DNA from: AC-37 sp036389295
GTDB taxonomy: Bacteria > Actinomycetota > Thermoleophilia > Solirubrobacterales > Thermoleophilaceae
NCBI GenBank assembly: GCA_036389295.1
Contig: DASVQB010000021.1
Coordinates: 62,001 to 126,000 of the forward strand
Length of the DNA stretch: 64,000 nucleotides
Reading direction: 5' to 3'
A model generated the notes under the pieces. That model was given only the letters and a program-made list of their open reading frames with translations, did no database searches and had not been told where the DNA came from. This document shows positions 8,300 to 16,445 of the stretch, piece by piece. The first letter of the stretch is position 1. Every line of letters begins with the position of its first letter. Both the position numbers and the translations under genes were made by a program.

Positions 8300-9325
8300 T
8301 CAGCCGATCAGGTCGGAGACCCGCCCGGACGGCGGCGGCTCGACGTCGACCTCGACGCCGAAGTCGTCGTACTCGGTGCGGGTCCGCACCGTCGACGCGG
8401 GGCCGGGCTGGACCGTCTCGATCCTGCGGACGAACCCGGACTCGTCGACCCAGGCCTCCTTCGTGGCCGGCGGCGCCGGCCCCGCGCCGTCCGGGTCGCG
8501 GACCGAGCGGTAGTGCGTCCAGTCGGCGCCCACGACCGGGTCCTCGCCGACCTTCCTCATCCCGCTCGCGCTCTCGGCCAGGCTCTCGACCGCCCGCGTC
8601 GGGTCCTCGATCCCGTCGAAGAACCTCGCGAGGTCGCTCTCCGCCCCGCCGCCGAGGCGCTGGAGGTCCGCGAGCGACACGCGCGCCCACGGCGTGCCGC
8701 CCGGGAACCGGAGCCCGCCCGGGTCGTGGATGTAGACGGTCGGCCCGTTGAACACGACGTCGACCGACGACAGGTCCTCGTCGCCCCTGTTGCCCGAGAA
8801 GTCGTACCTCATGTGCCCGCGGCCCGTGCGGTAGTCGAACGTCCCGTCGCCCACGAACCTGCTCGGGGCCGCGGCGCCGGTGCGCGGGGTCTCGGTCTCG
8901 CTGACCCGGACCCGCGAGCTGCGCGCGTCGGCGGTCTTCGCCGCCCCCGACTCGATCGCGGCGGCCGGGCTGGCGGGCCCCCCTCCGCCGCCGCCGACCA
9001 CCCCGAGCGTCGCGAGCACGCCGACCGCGGTGGCGATCGTGGCGACCACCCCGCTCAGCGCCTTCCAGCCGGCGTCCAGGCGGGCGAGCCGGCCGGGCCT
9101 CTCCTTCGGCTCGCCGTCGCCGCCGGCCGGCTTCCCGTCGGCGCCCCCCGCCTCGCCCCCGGCGGCGCCCGGCTCGGCGCCGGCGGCGCCCGGCTCGGCG
9201 CCGGGGGTCGACTCGTGCTCGGTCGACTCGGCCTCGCGCGCCTCCTCGGCCCTGCGCCTGGCGGCTGTCCGCCCGCCCGGGCGCAGACGCCTCGTCGCGC
9301 CGGTCCTCGGGGATCTCCTGGCCAT
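8300..9325 (-). CDS. Membrane-anchored LppX/LprG-like protein
   Basis: A 341-residue protein; the ATG at complement 9325 is preferred to a TTG two codons upstream. The N-terminus is a long basic and Ala/Gly/Glu-rich cytoplasmic or linker segment containing PGAEPGAAGAEPGAAG repeats. One transmembrane helix follows (about 90-115, VVATIATAVGVLATLGVV). The C-terminal part looks like an LppX/LprAFG-type fold: FDYRTGRGHMRYDF, VDVVFNGPTVYI, WARVSLADL, GADWTHYRSV and EAWVDESGFVRRIE. Members of that family bind lipids or read out envelope state. The family call rests on pattern similarity only. No lipobox Cys is present; anchoring would be through the helix. Confidence 0.65.
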   Translation of the reverse strand: MARRSPRTGATRRLRPGGRTAARRRAEEAREAESTEHESTPGAEPGAAGAEPGAAGGEAGGADGKPAGGDGEPKERPGRLARLDAGWKALSGVVATIATAVGVLATLGVVGGGGGGPASPAAAIESGAAKTADARSSRVRVSETETPRTGAAAPSRFVGDGTFDYRTGRGHMRYDFSGNRGDEDLSSVDVVFNGPTVYIHDPGGLRFPGGTPWARVSLADLQRLGGGAESDLARFFDGIEDPTRAVESLAESASGMRKVGEDPVVGADWTHYRSVRDPDGAGPAPPATKEAWVDESGFVRRIETVQPGPASTVRTRTEYDDFGVEVDVEPPPSGRVSDLIG

Positions 9326-9409
9326 CGTCAACCGCCCCGGATCGGGGCCTCCACCCTTCTCGTCATGCCCCTTTTACCGCTACGGCCGGTTGGGCTAATG
9401 TAGTTCCGA

Positions 9410-10207
9410 GTGGTCTCGACGCGCAAGTGCCGGAGTCGAGCGGCGATCGTGGGGATCGCCGCGGTGGCGGTGCTGGCGCCGGCCGGCGCCGGCGCCGAGG
9501 AGCCGGTCGCGGCTCCGGCCGAGCAGACGGCGCCGCAGACGGCGCCCGCCGGCGAGGCCGCCGCGCCGCAGGCCCCCGCCGCCGCGGGCGAGGCGACGCC
9601 CGCCGAGGCGGCGCCGCCCGGCGAGGCGGGCACGACCGGCACGACTCCCACCCCGACCAAGGCCGGCACGGCCGAGGCCGCGGGCGACAAGGGGACGGCC
9701 GTCTGCGGGACGGGCGGCACGCCGGACTGCGACAAGTCCCCGTACCCCCACCCGACCGGGAGCATCGAGGTGCCGCTCGACCCGGAGTCGGTGCAGACCG
9801 GGACGCGGTCGCGCCGCCGCTCCGGCCGGCGGGTCGCCACACGCACGCGCACGATCAGCTTCGCGGCCTCGATCAGGCGGCTCGAGGCCGCGGCGAGGCG
9901 CGGCCCGGTGAACGTCGCGAAGCGCGAGCTGGTGCTCGAGGACGGCAAGGTCGCGGTCGAGCTCGGATGCCTCGCCGGCTCCCTCGACCGCGTCGGCGAG
10001 GTCACGCTGGTCCAGGTGGGCGACCGCAGGCTGGAGCTCGCCGCCGGCGAGCTCCGGTGCGACCGGCTGGGCCTCGTGACCCTCGAGCTTCCGGCGAGCC
10101 CCGAGCTCGCCAAGCTCCTGGAGGCCGGCGACGTCGTCCGCGCCCGGCTCGTCGTAGTCATCGGCGGCCGTACCATCCGCACGCCGGTCACGATCGCGGC
10201 GGACTGA
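9410..10207 (+). CDS. Hypothetical secreted protein with Ala/Pro/Glu-rich N-terminal linker
   Basis: A 265-residue protein from a GTG at 9410, chosen because it gives a short basic start and a signal peptide (AAIVGIAAVAVLAPAGAGAEE). Residues about 25-100 are low-complexity Ala/Pro/Glu/Thr with APAGEAAAP-type units, like a cell-wall-spanning linker. A short segment with two Cys (AVCGTGGTPDC) follows, then a ~130-residue domain with alternating charged and hydrophobic strands ending TIRTPVTIAAD. No known domain was recognised. A long open frame on the opposite strand of the same region is rejected because it lacks any protein signature. It is convergent with the MNIO operon; the 33-base gap contains GC-rich inverted sequence. 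Confidence 0.6.
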   Translation: MVSTRKCRSRAAIVGIAAVAVLAPAGAGAEEPVAAPAEQTAPQTAPAGEAAAPQAPAAAGEATPAEAAPPGEAGTTGTTPTPTKAGTAEAAGDKGTAVCGTGGTPDCDKSPYPHPTGSIEVPLDPESVQTGTRSRRRSGRRVATRTRTISFAASIRRLEAAARRGPVNVAKRELVLEDGKVAVELGCLAGSLDRVGEVTLVQVGDRRLELAAGELRCDRLGLVTLELPASPELAKLLEAGDVVRARLVVVIGGRTIRTPVTIAAD

Positions 10208-10240
10208 GCGCCCGGCGCGGCCGCCGAGCGCGGCGCGCCG

Positions 10241-11407
10241 CTAGACCTCGTCCAGCTTCCCGATCAGCTGCCGCACGCCGTCGTCGCCGCCGAGGCTCGG
10301 GTACGTCCCGATCAGCGCGTCGCACATGGCGATCAGCTGCTCCTTCTTCCCGGTCCCCTCGTCGAAGCGGTGGAACTCGAACGTGGGAGCGGCGTTCTTC
10401 CCGTCGGGCCCGTGCTGGCGCACGAGCAGGTCCGCGATCGGGAACAGCAGCCCGCCCATCGCCGCGATGAACTTGCGCTCGAGGCCGTAGCGCCGGCTCG
10501 GCTGGCCCGCGACCAGCTCGCGCGGCGTCCGGTAGATCGAGTCGATCATGCAGAGCACGTACGAGTAGGCCGCGTTGAACAGCTCGGCGAGCGCGCGCAC
10601 CGGGCCCTCGTAGTCGGCGACCTTCGGGTTGGTCGGCACCTCCCGGACGTTGCGGATCACGTCGATGCCCTGCGCGATCCGGCTGAACTTCGCGAAGTGG
10701 GAGAACTCGACCTCCCCCACCTTCGGGTCCGTGAAGCTGATCGGCGCGGTCGCGTCGTCGGGGTCGACCCCCTCCCCCTGCTCGACGATCGTCCTGATCG
10801 CCTCGAGGGCGCTCGGCAGGTCGGTCACCACGATCGGGCTGCCGCCGCCGTCCTGGTTCCAGTACGTCTTCTGGTACTGCAGCTCGGGGTGCGGGTCGGC
10901 CCACAGGTCGGGGCCCGAGAGCGTCTCGAGGCCGAGCTCGATCGCGTCGTAGAACTGGCCGATCGTGTTGTAGTGGTCCGGCTGCGGCGGCGCGTCGGTC
11001 TTCTCCGGCAGCTCGAGCGGCATGAAGATCTCCTGCATGAGCTGCGGCGAGCACGGCTCGAGCTGGAGGATCAGCTGCGGCTCGCGCTGGAGCATCGGGC
11101 TCGGATAGGTCGTGATGAAGTCCGGGTCGTAGAGGTTCACGAACCTGCCCCCGCCGGTCGCCACGAGCAGGTTGCAGGCCAGGCACAGGTGCAGCATCTC
11201 CTCGATCACGACGCTGCGGATCGTGCGGAACGCCGACATCCCGGGGTCCCACTGGTAGTCGCCGGCGGTCTCGATCGAGTAGGCGGCGTACAGGTAGAGC
11301 GGGATCGTGGACATCTCGACGCGGGCCGCCGCGTAGAGGTGCGCGTGGAGCTGGTCGATCGTCGTGATCGGGTTCTGGGCGTCGAGCGGCTGGGGCTTGG
11401 CGGTCAC
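10241..11407 (-). CDS. Ferritin-like (iminophenyl-pyruvate dimer synthase/VioB-type) protein
   Basis: A 388-residue protein of the large ferritin-like family that includes the N-terminal part of VioB. Helix motifs fitting a diiron four-helix bundle are visible: AARVEMSTIPLYLYAAYSI (E31), VVIEEMLHLCLACNLL (E69/E70, H73) and, in the second half, VGEVEFSHFAKFSRI. The GTG start overlaps the upstream DUF2063 stop by four bases (11404-11407), so it is the last gene of a translationally coupled operon with a DUF692 oxidase and a Cys-rich peptide. Known relatives dimerise imines or act on amino-acid-derived radicals. Here it probably acts on, or supplies a cofactor to, the modified peptide; that role is inference. 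Confidence 0.85.
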   Translation of the reverse strand: MTAKPQPLDAQNPITTIDQLHAHLYAAARVEMSTIPLYLYAAYSIETAGDYQWDPGMSAFRTIRSVVIEEMLHLCLACNLLVATGGGRFVNLYDPDFITTYPSPMLQREPQLILQLEPCSPQLMQEIFMPLELPEKTDAPPQPDHYNTIGQFYDAIELGLETLSGPDLWADPHPELQYQKTYWNQDGGGSPIVVTDLPSALEAIRTIVEQGEGVDPDDATAPISFTDPKVGEVEFSHFAKFSRIAQGIDVIRNVREVPTNPKVADYEGPVRALAELFNAAYSYVLCMIDSIYRTPRELVAGQPSRRYGLERKFIAAMGGLLFPIADLLVRQHGPDGKNAAPTFEFHRFDEGTGKKEQLIAMCDALIGTYPSLGGDDGVRQLIGKLDEV

Positions 11408-12219
11408 GGCGTCACGCGCTCCTCATGCGTCGGGTGTGGTCGGTGTGGCGGCTCCGGTCCCGGCCGGCGGAGGAAGCCGGCGTCGGCGAAGCGGCGGACG
11501 AGCGGCCAGTCGGAGCCGAGCGGCTCGCCGCGGACGAGCCGCTCGAGCGCGGCGTGCTGGCGCGCGTCGAGCGGGGTCATCGTCACGACGTAGTCGCGCC
11601 GGCAGAGCGCCAGGAAGCTCTCGCCCGGCTCGGGCAGCGGCGGGTCGCCGCCGCGGCGGACGGCCTCGAGGTACGGGGCTACCGGGAACGAGAAGCGCAT
11701 CGGACGCAGGCACGGCACCGGCTCCGCCGCGGCGCGCGGGTCGCCCGGGTGGTCCGGCAGGTCGCCGGCCGCCGGCAGCCACTCGCCCTCCACGCCCGGC
11801 CCGTCGTAGACCTCCGCGAACGCGCGCTCGAGCCGGGCCAGGTCCACGACCAGCTCCGGCCAGTCCCCGCCCGCCTCGTCCGGCGCCGGCCGCGTGGCCT
11901 CGAGGTGGGCCGGGAAGCCCTCGCCGAGCCGCAGGAGCGTGTAGCTGCGCGAGGGGTGCGCCACGAGGTAGTCGAGCGCGAACTCGTCGAACAGGTCGTG
12001 GCCGAGGAGGTGGCGCAGGCCGGGATACGACGCCCGCATCGCCTCGAGCAGGCGCAGCCGGTAGCTGCGGCGGTAGAGGTCGAGCCGCTCGCGCGCGGTC
12101 AGGCGGGCGGACGGGCGGAGCACGCGCTCGACCTCGGCGGCCGGCAGGTCGCGGCCCGGCCCGACGATCGCAGCCTGGACCCAGGCCTGGAGGTCGCGCA
12201 GCGCGGTCGCCTCAGGCAC
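11404..12219 (-). CDS. DUF2063 (BufC/HvfC-type) MNIO partner protein
   Basis: A 271-residue protein whose N-terminus (LRDLQAWVQAAIVGPG..LTARERLDLYRRSYRLRLLEAMRASYPGLRHLLG) is the DUF2063 signature. In characterised systems (MbnC-like, BufC, HvfC) this protein carries the recognition element that presents the precursor peptide to the DUF692 iron oxidase. The GTG start overlaps the end of the DUF692 gene by 8 bases and its own stop overlaps the ferritin-like gene by 4. The order precursor-DUF692-DUF2063 matches bufferin-type operons. The C-terminal half (about 150-271) is typical of the family but without motifs I can assign. Confidence 0.88.
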   Translation of the reverse strand: MPEATALRDLQAWVQAAIVGPGRDLPAAEVERVLRPSARLTARERLDLYRRSYRLRLLEAMRASYPGLRHLLGHDLFDEFALDYLVAHPSRSYTLLRLGEGFPAHLEATRPAPDEAGGDWPELVVDLARLERAFAEVYDGPGVEGEWLPAAGDLPDHPGDPRAAAEPVPCLRPMRFSFPVAPYLEAVRRGGDPPLPEPGESFLALCRRDYVVTMTPLDARQHAALERLVRGEPLGSDWPLVRRFADAGFLRRPGPEPPHRPHPTHEERVTP

Positions 12220-13054
12220 CCACGACCTCCAGGAAGCGGCGCGCCTTCAGGACCTCCGCGTGCAGCTCCGGGAACGGCGGCAGGCGGTCGTCCCACTCGA
12301 TCAGCGTCGAGACGCCGCCGGTCAGCTCGACCGCCCGGCCGTACAGCTCCCAGACCGGGTCGGCCACTTCGCGGTCGTGGCTGTCCACCACGTGCGTGCC
12401 GCGGTCGTCGTGGCCGGCGAGGTGCATCTGCACCACGCGCTCGTGCGGTATCGCCCTCAGGTACTCGTCGGGGTCGAAGTCGTGGTTCACGCTCGACACG
12501 TAGACGTTGCTCACGTCGAGGAGCAGGCCGCAGTCGGCGTCCTCGGCCATCCGGGCGAGGAACTCCCACTCGGTCATGCCCGAGTCGGCGTAGGTCACGT
12601 ACGAGCTCGGGTTCTCGAGCACGAGCGGCCGCTCGAGCGCGTCCTGCGCGCGCCGGACCCGCTCGACGACGTGAGCGAGCGACTCCTCCGTGAACGGCAG
12701 CGGCACGAGCTCGTGCGTGTTCACGCCGAGCGCGGCCGTCCAGCAGACGTGGTCCGACACCCACACCGCACCGACCTCCTCGGCGAACCGCTTCACGCGC
12801 GCGAGGTAGTCGGCGTCCAGCGGGTCGGTGCTGCCGATCGACAGCGACACGCCGTGCAGCACGACCGGGTAGCGCGCGGCGATCCGCTCCACCACGTGCC
12901 GCGGGCGGCCGAGCGAGTCCATCACGTTCTCGGGGATGACCTCGAACCAGTCGACGTCGGGCTCGTTGGCCTCCAGGTAGGCGTAGTGCGCCGCGCGCAG
13001 CCCGACGCCGAGCCCGAGGTTCGGGAACCCGAGCCGCGGCTCCGCGGGGCTCAC
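12212..13054 (-). CDS. DUF692 multinuclear non-heme iron oxidase (MNIO)
   Basis: A 280-residue TIM-barrel iron enzyme of the MbnB/TglH/BufB family. The GTG at complement 13054 overlaps the stop of the upstream Cys-rich gene (13051-13054, GTGA); frames extending further upstream read through that gene and are rejected. The start gives the canonical opening LGFPNLGLGVGLRAAHY. Metal-site motifs follow in order: HGVSLSIG (H67), VSDHVCW (D101/H102), LENPSSY (E147/N148), LLDVSNVYVSSVNHD (D180, N183, H191), VVQMHLAGHD (H211), VDSHDREV (D224/H226) and LIEWDDRLP (E253). Family members use two or three irons and O2 to rearrange cysteine, aspartate or C-terminal residues of precursor peptides into oxazolones, thiooxazoles or similar. 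Confidence 0.93.
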   Translation of the reverse strand: MSPAEPRLGFPNLGLGVGLRAAHYAYLEANEPDVDWFEVIPENVMDSLGRPRHVVERIAARYPVVLHGVSLSIGSTDPLDADYLARVKRFAEEVGAVWVSDHVCWTAALGVNTHELVPLPFTEESLAHVVERVRRAQDALERPLVLENPSSYVTYADSGMTEWEFLARMAEDADCGLLLDVSNVYVSSVNHDFDPDEYLRAIPHERVVQMHLAGHDDRGTHVVDSHDREVADPVWELYGRAVELTGGVSTLIEWDDRLPPFPELHAEVLKARRFLEVVGA

Positions 13055-13560
13055 TTCGAGGTCTCGTACGGCGGCACGAGGTCGTCCGGGTAGCCGTCGC
13101 CCGGCGACGGGCCGAACGGGAGCCCGGCGTCGTACATGCGCGCCTCGAAGATCGCGCGGGCGCGCTTCCAGACGCTCTTGCCCTTGTACGGGCCGGCCGA
13201 GAAGACGCGGCTCTCGTTGATCGGGCTGGCGCAGCTGCCGTTCGTGCTGCACGACTGGGCGCCGGGCTTCGACTGCTCGAAGTCGCTTCCGGCATAGCCG
13301 CAGCCGCCCTGCCCGCGGCACTCGTTGTCGCCGTGGCAGACGTGCTGGGCCGTCGCGCACTGGCCCATGCCGGCCATCGGCGCGGTGCCGGTCACGTCGT
13401 GGCACGCGCACGAGTTGAGCCCCATGCACACGTGCAGGTCGACCGGGTGCGGAGGCGGGCACGGGATCCCCGCGTAGGTGTCCTGCGGCCCGGCCTCGTT
13501 CGCCGCCTGCCGAGCCCGCTCGCCAGCCTCGCTGCCGACCCTTCCGGACTTGCGCTCCAT
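13051..13560 (-). CDS. Cys-rich protein, likely substrate of the MNIO operon
   Basis: A 169-residue protein beginning at an ATG eight bases or fewer from a strong AGGAGGAGAG site. Ten Cys lie at 34, 45, 51, 53, 68, 75, 81, 87, 104 and 110, between a charged, Cys-free N-terminus (1-30, leader-like) and a Cys-free C-terminal tail containing GPYKGKSVWKRARAIFEARM. Cys neighbourhoods include HVCMG, SCACHD, HVCHG, NECRG and GGCGYAG. There is no signal peptide, unlike bufferins. Its position as first gene, with a GTGA overlap into the DUF692 oxidase, makes it the expected precursor or client. Alternatively it is a metal-binding accessory protein. I do not recognise a named family with certainty. Confidence 0.8.
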   Translation of the reverse strand: MERKSGRVGSEAGERARQAANEAGPQDTYAGIPCPPPHPVDLHVCMGLNSCACHDVTGTAPMAGMGQCATAQHVCHGDNECRGQGGCGYAGSDFEQSKPGAQSCSTNGSCASPINESRVFSAGPYKGKSVWKRARAIFEARMYDAGLPFGPSPGDGYPDDLVPPYETSK

Positions 13561-13570
13561 CTCTCCTCCT
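13561..13570 (-). promoter_or_regulatory. Strong Shine-Dalgarno of the Cys-rich gene
   Basis: Minus-strand AGGAGGAGAG directly before the ATG at complement 13560. It is much stronger than the sites of neighbouring genes and fixes the start of the putative precursor. The downstream operon genes instead rely on stop/start overlaps, so this site probably drives high precursor expression relative to the modification enzymes. Confidence 0.7.
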
Positions 13571-13711
13571 GACCCGGCGCCGGTGTGCGGAGGCATCCTC
13601 CCGTGCCTCGCCGGGGAGTCAACCCCCCGAACGGGGGTGGCTGGACCACGCCCCAGGGCTCGGCGAGCCGGAGGCGCTCGGCGGCCCGCCGTCTGCCAGC
13701 ATGGCCGTGGC

Positions 13712-16393
13712 TTGAGGGGGCGAACGGCATGGCCCCGTGGCTCGTCCACGGCGATCGCGCTGGCGGCGGCCTGCACGCTGGCCGCCCCGGGAGCCGCGCG
13801 GGCGGCGGTGAGCCTCGGCGCCGAGCGGATCGTCGTCGAGGGCGACGGCGTCCGGGCGCAGATCGACCGCAGCCCGTTCCGGGTCGAGTTCCAGGACGCC
13901 GGCGGGCGGACGGCGCTCGCCGAGGTCGAGAACGCGCTGCCGGCCCCGCTGCCGACCGCGCCGGCCCCCGAGCCCCAGCCGCTCGGCGCCGACAACGTCG
14001 ACGGCCCGACGCTCTACGCGCCGCTCACGTTCGTCGTCGGCGACCGCCGGACCCTCCAGTACCCGCTGACGCCGTGGGTCGGCAACCAGCTCGCGGGGAC
14101 CGAGGCCGGCGTCCGGTACTCCGCCCGCGAGGTGATCGACGCCCGGCTCGAGGGAGCGGGCGCGCGGCTGGTCGTCTCGACCGGCGACCCGTCCGGCCGG
14201 ACGCTGGTCGTGACCGTCGCGCCCGGCCCGCCGGGCACGCTCCGGCTCTCCGCCCGGCCGACGCCGGCGGACGGCGTGGTGGCCGTCGGCGACTCGTTCG
14301 CGACCGCCCCCGGCGAGGCGTTCCACGGCTTCGGCGGCCGCCACAACTCGCTCGACCAGCGCGGGAGCGACTTCTACAACTGGGTCGAGCAGCAGAACAC
14401 CTCGGCCGGCCCGGCCCAGCCGGGCGTCGACCCGCTGCCGGGCGCCGGCGGCGAGGGCTACCTGTTCCCGAACGGCCCCGCCGCCGCGTACTACGTGCAG
14501 TCGCAGCTCGTGTCGTCGCGCGGGTACGGGTTCCTGCTCGACCGGGACGAGCTGTCCGCCTGGCGCATGGCGTCCGACCGCGACGACGCGTGGCAGGTCG
14601 CCGCCGGCGGCCCCGGGCTCGACTACCTCGTGGCGCCGGCGGGCGACCAGGCCGCGGCGATCCGCGACCTCACCCGCGTCACCGGCCGCCAGGCGGCGCC
14701 CCCGGGGTGGGCGCTCGGGCCGCAGATGGACCGGCTCACGCGCTTCAGCGGCGAGACCCCCGAGACCTACGAGCGGAGCGTCCGCCAGGACCTCGACGAC
14801 ATCGAGCGCTACGACCTTCCGCTCACCGCCTACCGGATCGAGGCCTGGGAGTTCCTGCCCCGCGACGTCCTGCGCGAGGTGATCGCCCGGCTGCGGCGGC
14901 GCGGCATCCACCCGCTCGTCTACTTCCGCGCGTTCGTCGGCCAGGACGCGATCGGCACCGACCGGCCCGAGTACTACGACGAGGCCGTGAGCGGCGGCTA
15001 CGTGGCGAGGACGGCCACCGGCCAGCCGTACCTCTACGTGTCGAACTTCAACGTCCTGACCGCGCAGATCGACTTCACGAACCCCGACGCGGTGGCCTGG
15101 TGGGAGCGGCGGGTCCGGGAGGCGCTCGACCTCGGCGCCGACGGCTTCATGCAGGACTTCGGCGAGCAGGTCCAGGCGGACATGCACTTCGCCGACGGCG
15201 AGACCGGCGAGACAATGCACAACCGCTACCCCGTCCTGTTCCACCGGACGACCCGGCGGATCGTCGACGCCTACATGCGCGAGCACCCCGAGCGCGAGCT
15301 CTGGTTCTACACCCGCTCGGGGTACTCGGGCACCCCCGGGTCGGCGGCGTTCGAGATGGCGAACTTCCCGGGCGACGAGACCACCGACTGGAGCCGGTCG
15401 GCGGGGCTCGCGTCGCAGGCGACGGACATGCTGAACCGGGCGGTCGGCGGGGCGTTCGGGTTCGGCACGGACGTCGGCGGCTACTTCGACTTCCAGACCC
15501 CCGCCACGACGAAGGAGCTGTTCCTGCGCTGGGCCGAGTGGGCGGCGCTGTCGCCTGTCCTCAGGCTGCACGGGTCGATCAACGCCGGCACGCACACGCC
15601 GTGGTCGTTCGACGCGGAGACCGTGCGGATCTACCGCGACCTGTCGCGGCTCCACCTCCGCGCGCAGCCGCTGCTCGCCGAGCTGTGGCGGACCGCCGAG
15701 CGGACCGGCATCCCGATCACGCGGCCCCTGTGGCTGGCCGAGCCCGGCGACCCCGCGGCCGCGCGACAGGACCAGGAGTGGATGCTGGGCCGGGACGTGC
15801 TGGTCGCGCCGGTGGTCCGCGAGGGCGCCGGGGCCCGGCGCGTCTACTTCCCGCGCGGGTGCTGGCGCGACGCGACCACCGGCGAGCGCCACGACGGCCC
15901 CGGCGAGGGGGAGGTTGCCGCCCCGCTCGACCGGCTGCCTTGGTTCCTCCGCTGCGGGACCGACGCGCTCGCCGAGGCCGCCCGCCGGGCGCCGCCCTGC
16001 AGCGACACGATCGCGCCGGTGTCGCGGATCGCGCGCGGCACCGTGAGGGCCTCGCGGACGCTGGTGCGGGCGCGCGGCACCGCGTCGGACCGCGGCTGCC
16101 GGAGCGGCGCCGCACGGAAGCTCGGCGTGGTGCGGCGCGTGGACGTCTCGCTGGCGCGGGTGGGGCAGGGCGACCGCTGCCGGTTCGTGACGGCGAGCGG
16201 GCGGCTCGAGCGCCGCGGGCGCTCGTGCCGGCGGCCGGTGCTGCTCCCGGCGCGCGGCACGTCGAGGTGGCGCCTCGCGAGGCGCGTGCGGCTCGAGCCG
16301 GGCCGCTACCGGCTGCGCGTGCGAGCGGTCGACGCGGCGCGGAACAAGGAGCGGCCGGCGCGGCGCGGCGCGGCGTCGTTCCGGGTGCGGTAG
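13712..16393 (+). CDS. Secreted GH31 family glycosidase
   Basis: A roughly 893-residue exported glycoside hydrolase. The start is uncertain: a TTG at 13712 gives a basic n-region and the hydrophobic signal AIALAAACTLAAPGAARA, while a GTG at 13637 is also in frame. GH31 features are PPGWALGPQMDRLTRF, the nucleophile in GADGFMQDFGEQV (D482 on this numbering) and the acid/base in GDETTDWS (D555), with FGTDVGGYFDF after it. The pattern QDFGEQ plus GDETTDWS resembles the YihQ/sulfoquinovosidase side of GH31 more than classical alpha-glucosidases, but the sulfonate-binding residues cannot be assigned by eye. The last ~130 residues are an Arg-rich, Cys-containing extension with an Ig-like look. Confidence 0.85.
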   Translation: MRGRTAWPRGSSTAIALAAACTLAAPGAARAAVSLGAERIVVEGDGVRAQIDRSPFRVEFQDAGGRTALAEVENALPAPLPTAPAPEPQPLGADNVDGPTLYAPLTFVVGDRRTLQYPLTPWVGNQLAGTEAGVRYSAREVIDARLEGAGARLVVSTGDPSGRTLVVTVAPGPPGTLRLSARPTPADGVVAVGDSFATAPGEAFHGFGGRHNSLDQRGSDFYNWVEQQNTSAGPAQPGVDPLPGAGGEGYLFPNGPAAAYYVQSQLVSSRGYGFLLDRDELSAWRMASDRDDAWQVAAGGPGLDYLVAPAGDQAAAIRDLTRVTGRQAAPPGWALGPQMDRLTRFSGETPETYERSVRQDLDDIERYDLPLTAYRIEAWEFLPRDVLREVIARLRRRGIHPLVYFRAFVGQDAIGTDRPEYYDEAVSGGYVARTATGQPYLYVSNFNVLTAQIDFTNPDAVAWWERRVREALDLGADGFMQDFGEQVQADMHFADGETGETMHNRYPVLFHRTTRRIVDAYMREHPERELWFYTRSGYSGTPGSAAFEMANFPGDETTDWSRSAGLASQATDMLNRAVGGAFGFGTDVGGYFDFQTPATTKELFLRWAEWAALSPVLRLHGSINAGTHTPWSFDAETVRIYRDLSRLHLRAQPLLAELWRTAERTGIPITRPLWLAEPGDPAAARQDQEWMLGRDVLVAPVVREGAGARRVYFPRGCWRDATTGERHDGPGEGEVAAPLDRLPWFLRCGTDALAEAARRAPPCSDTIAPVSRIARGTVRASRTLVRARGTASDRGCRSGAARKLGVVRRVDVSLARVGQGDRCRFVTASGRLERRGRSCRRPVLLPARGTSRWRLARRVRLEPGRYRLRVRAVDAARNKERPARRGAASFRVR

Positions 16394-16445
16394 ACCTGCG
16401 ACGCGCCGGTCGGCGGCCGTCCGCGCTGGCGCTACCATCGCGCCG

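Noticed and set aside
9328..10191. 287-codon minus-strand frame over the secreted protein at 9410-10207
   Set aside because: Its sequence is Ser/Thr/Arg-rich without domain signature, while the plus strand has a GTG start followed by a good signal peptide.
12212..13462. 416-codon frame as full-length DUF692 protein
   Set aside because: The first ~135 residues are the wrong-frame reading of the Cys-rich gene; the GTG at complement 13054 begins the canonical family N-terminus.
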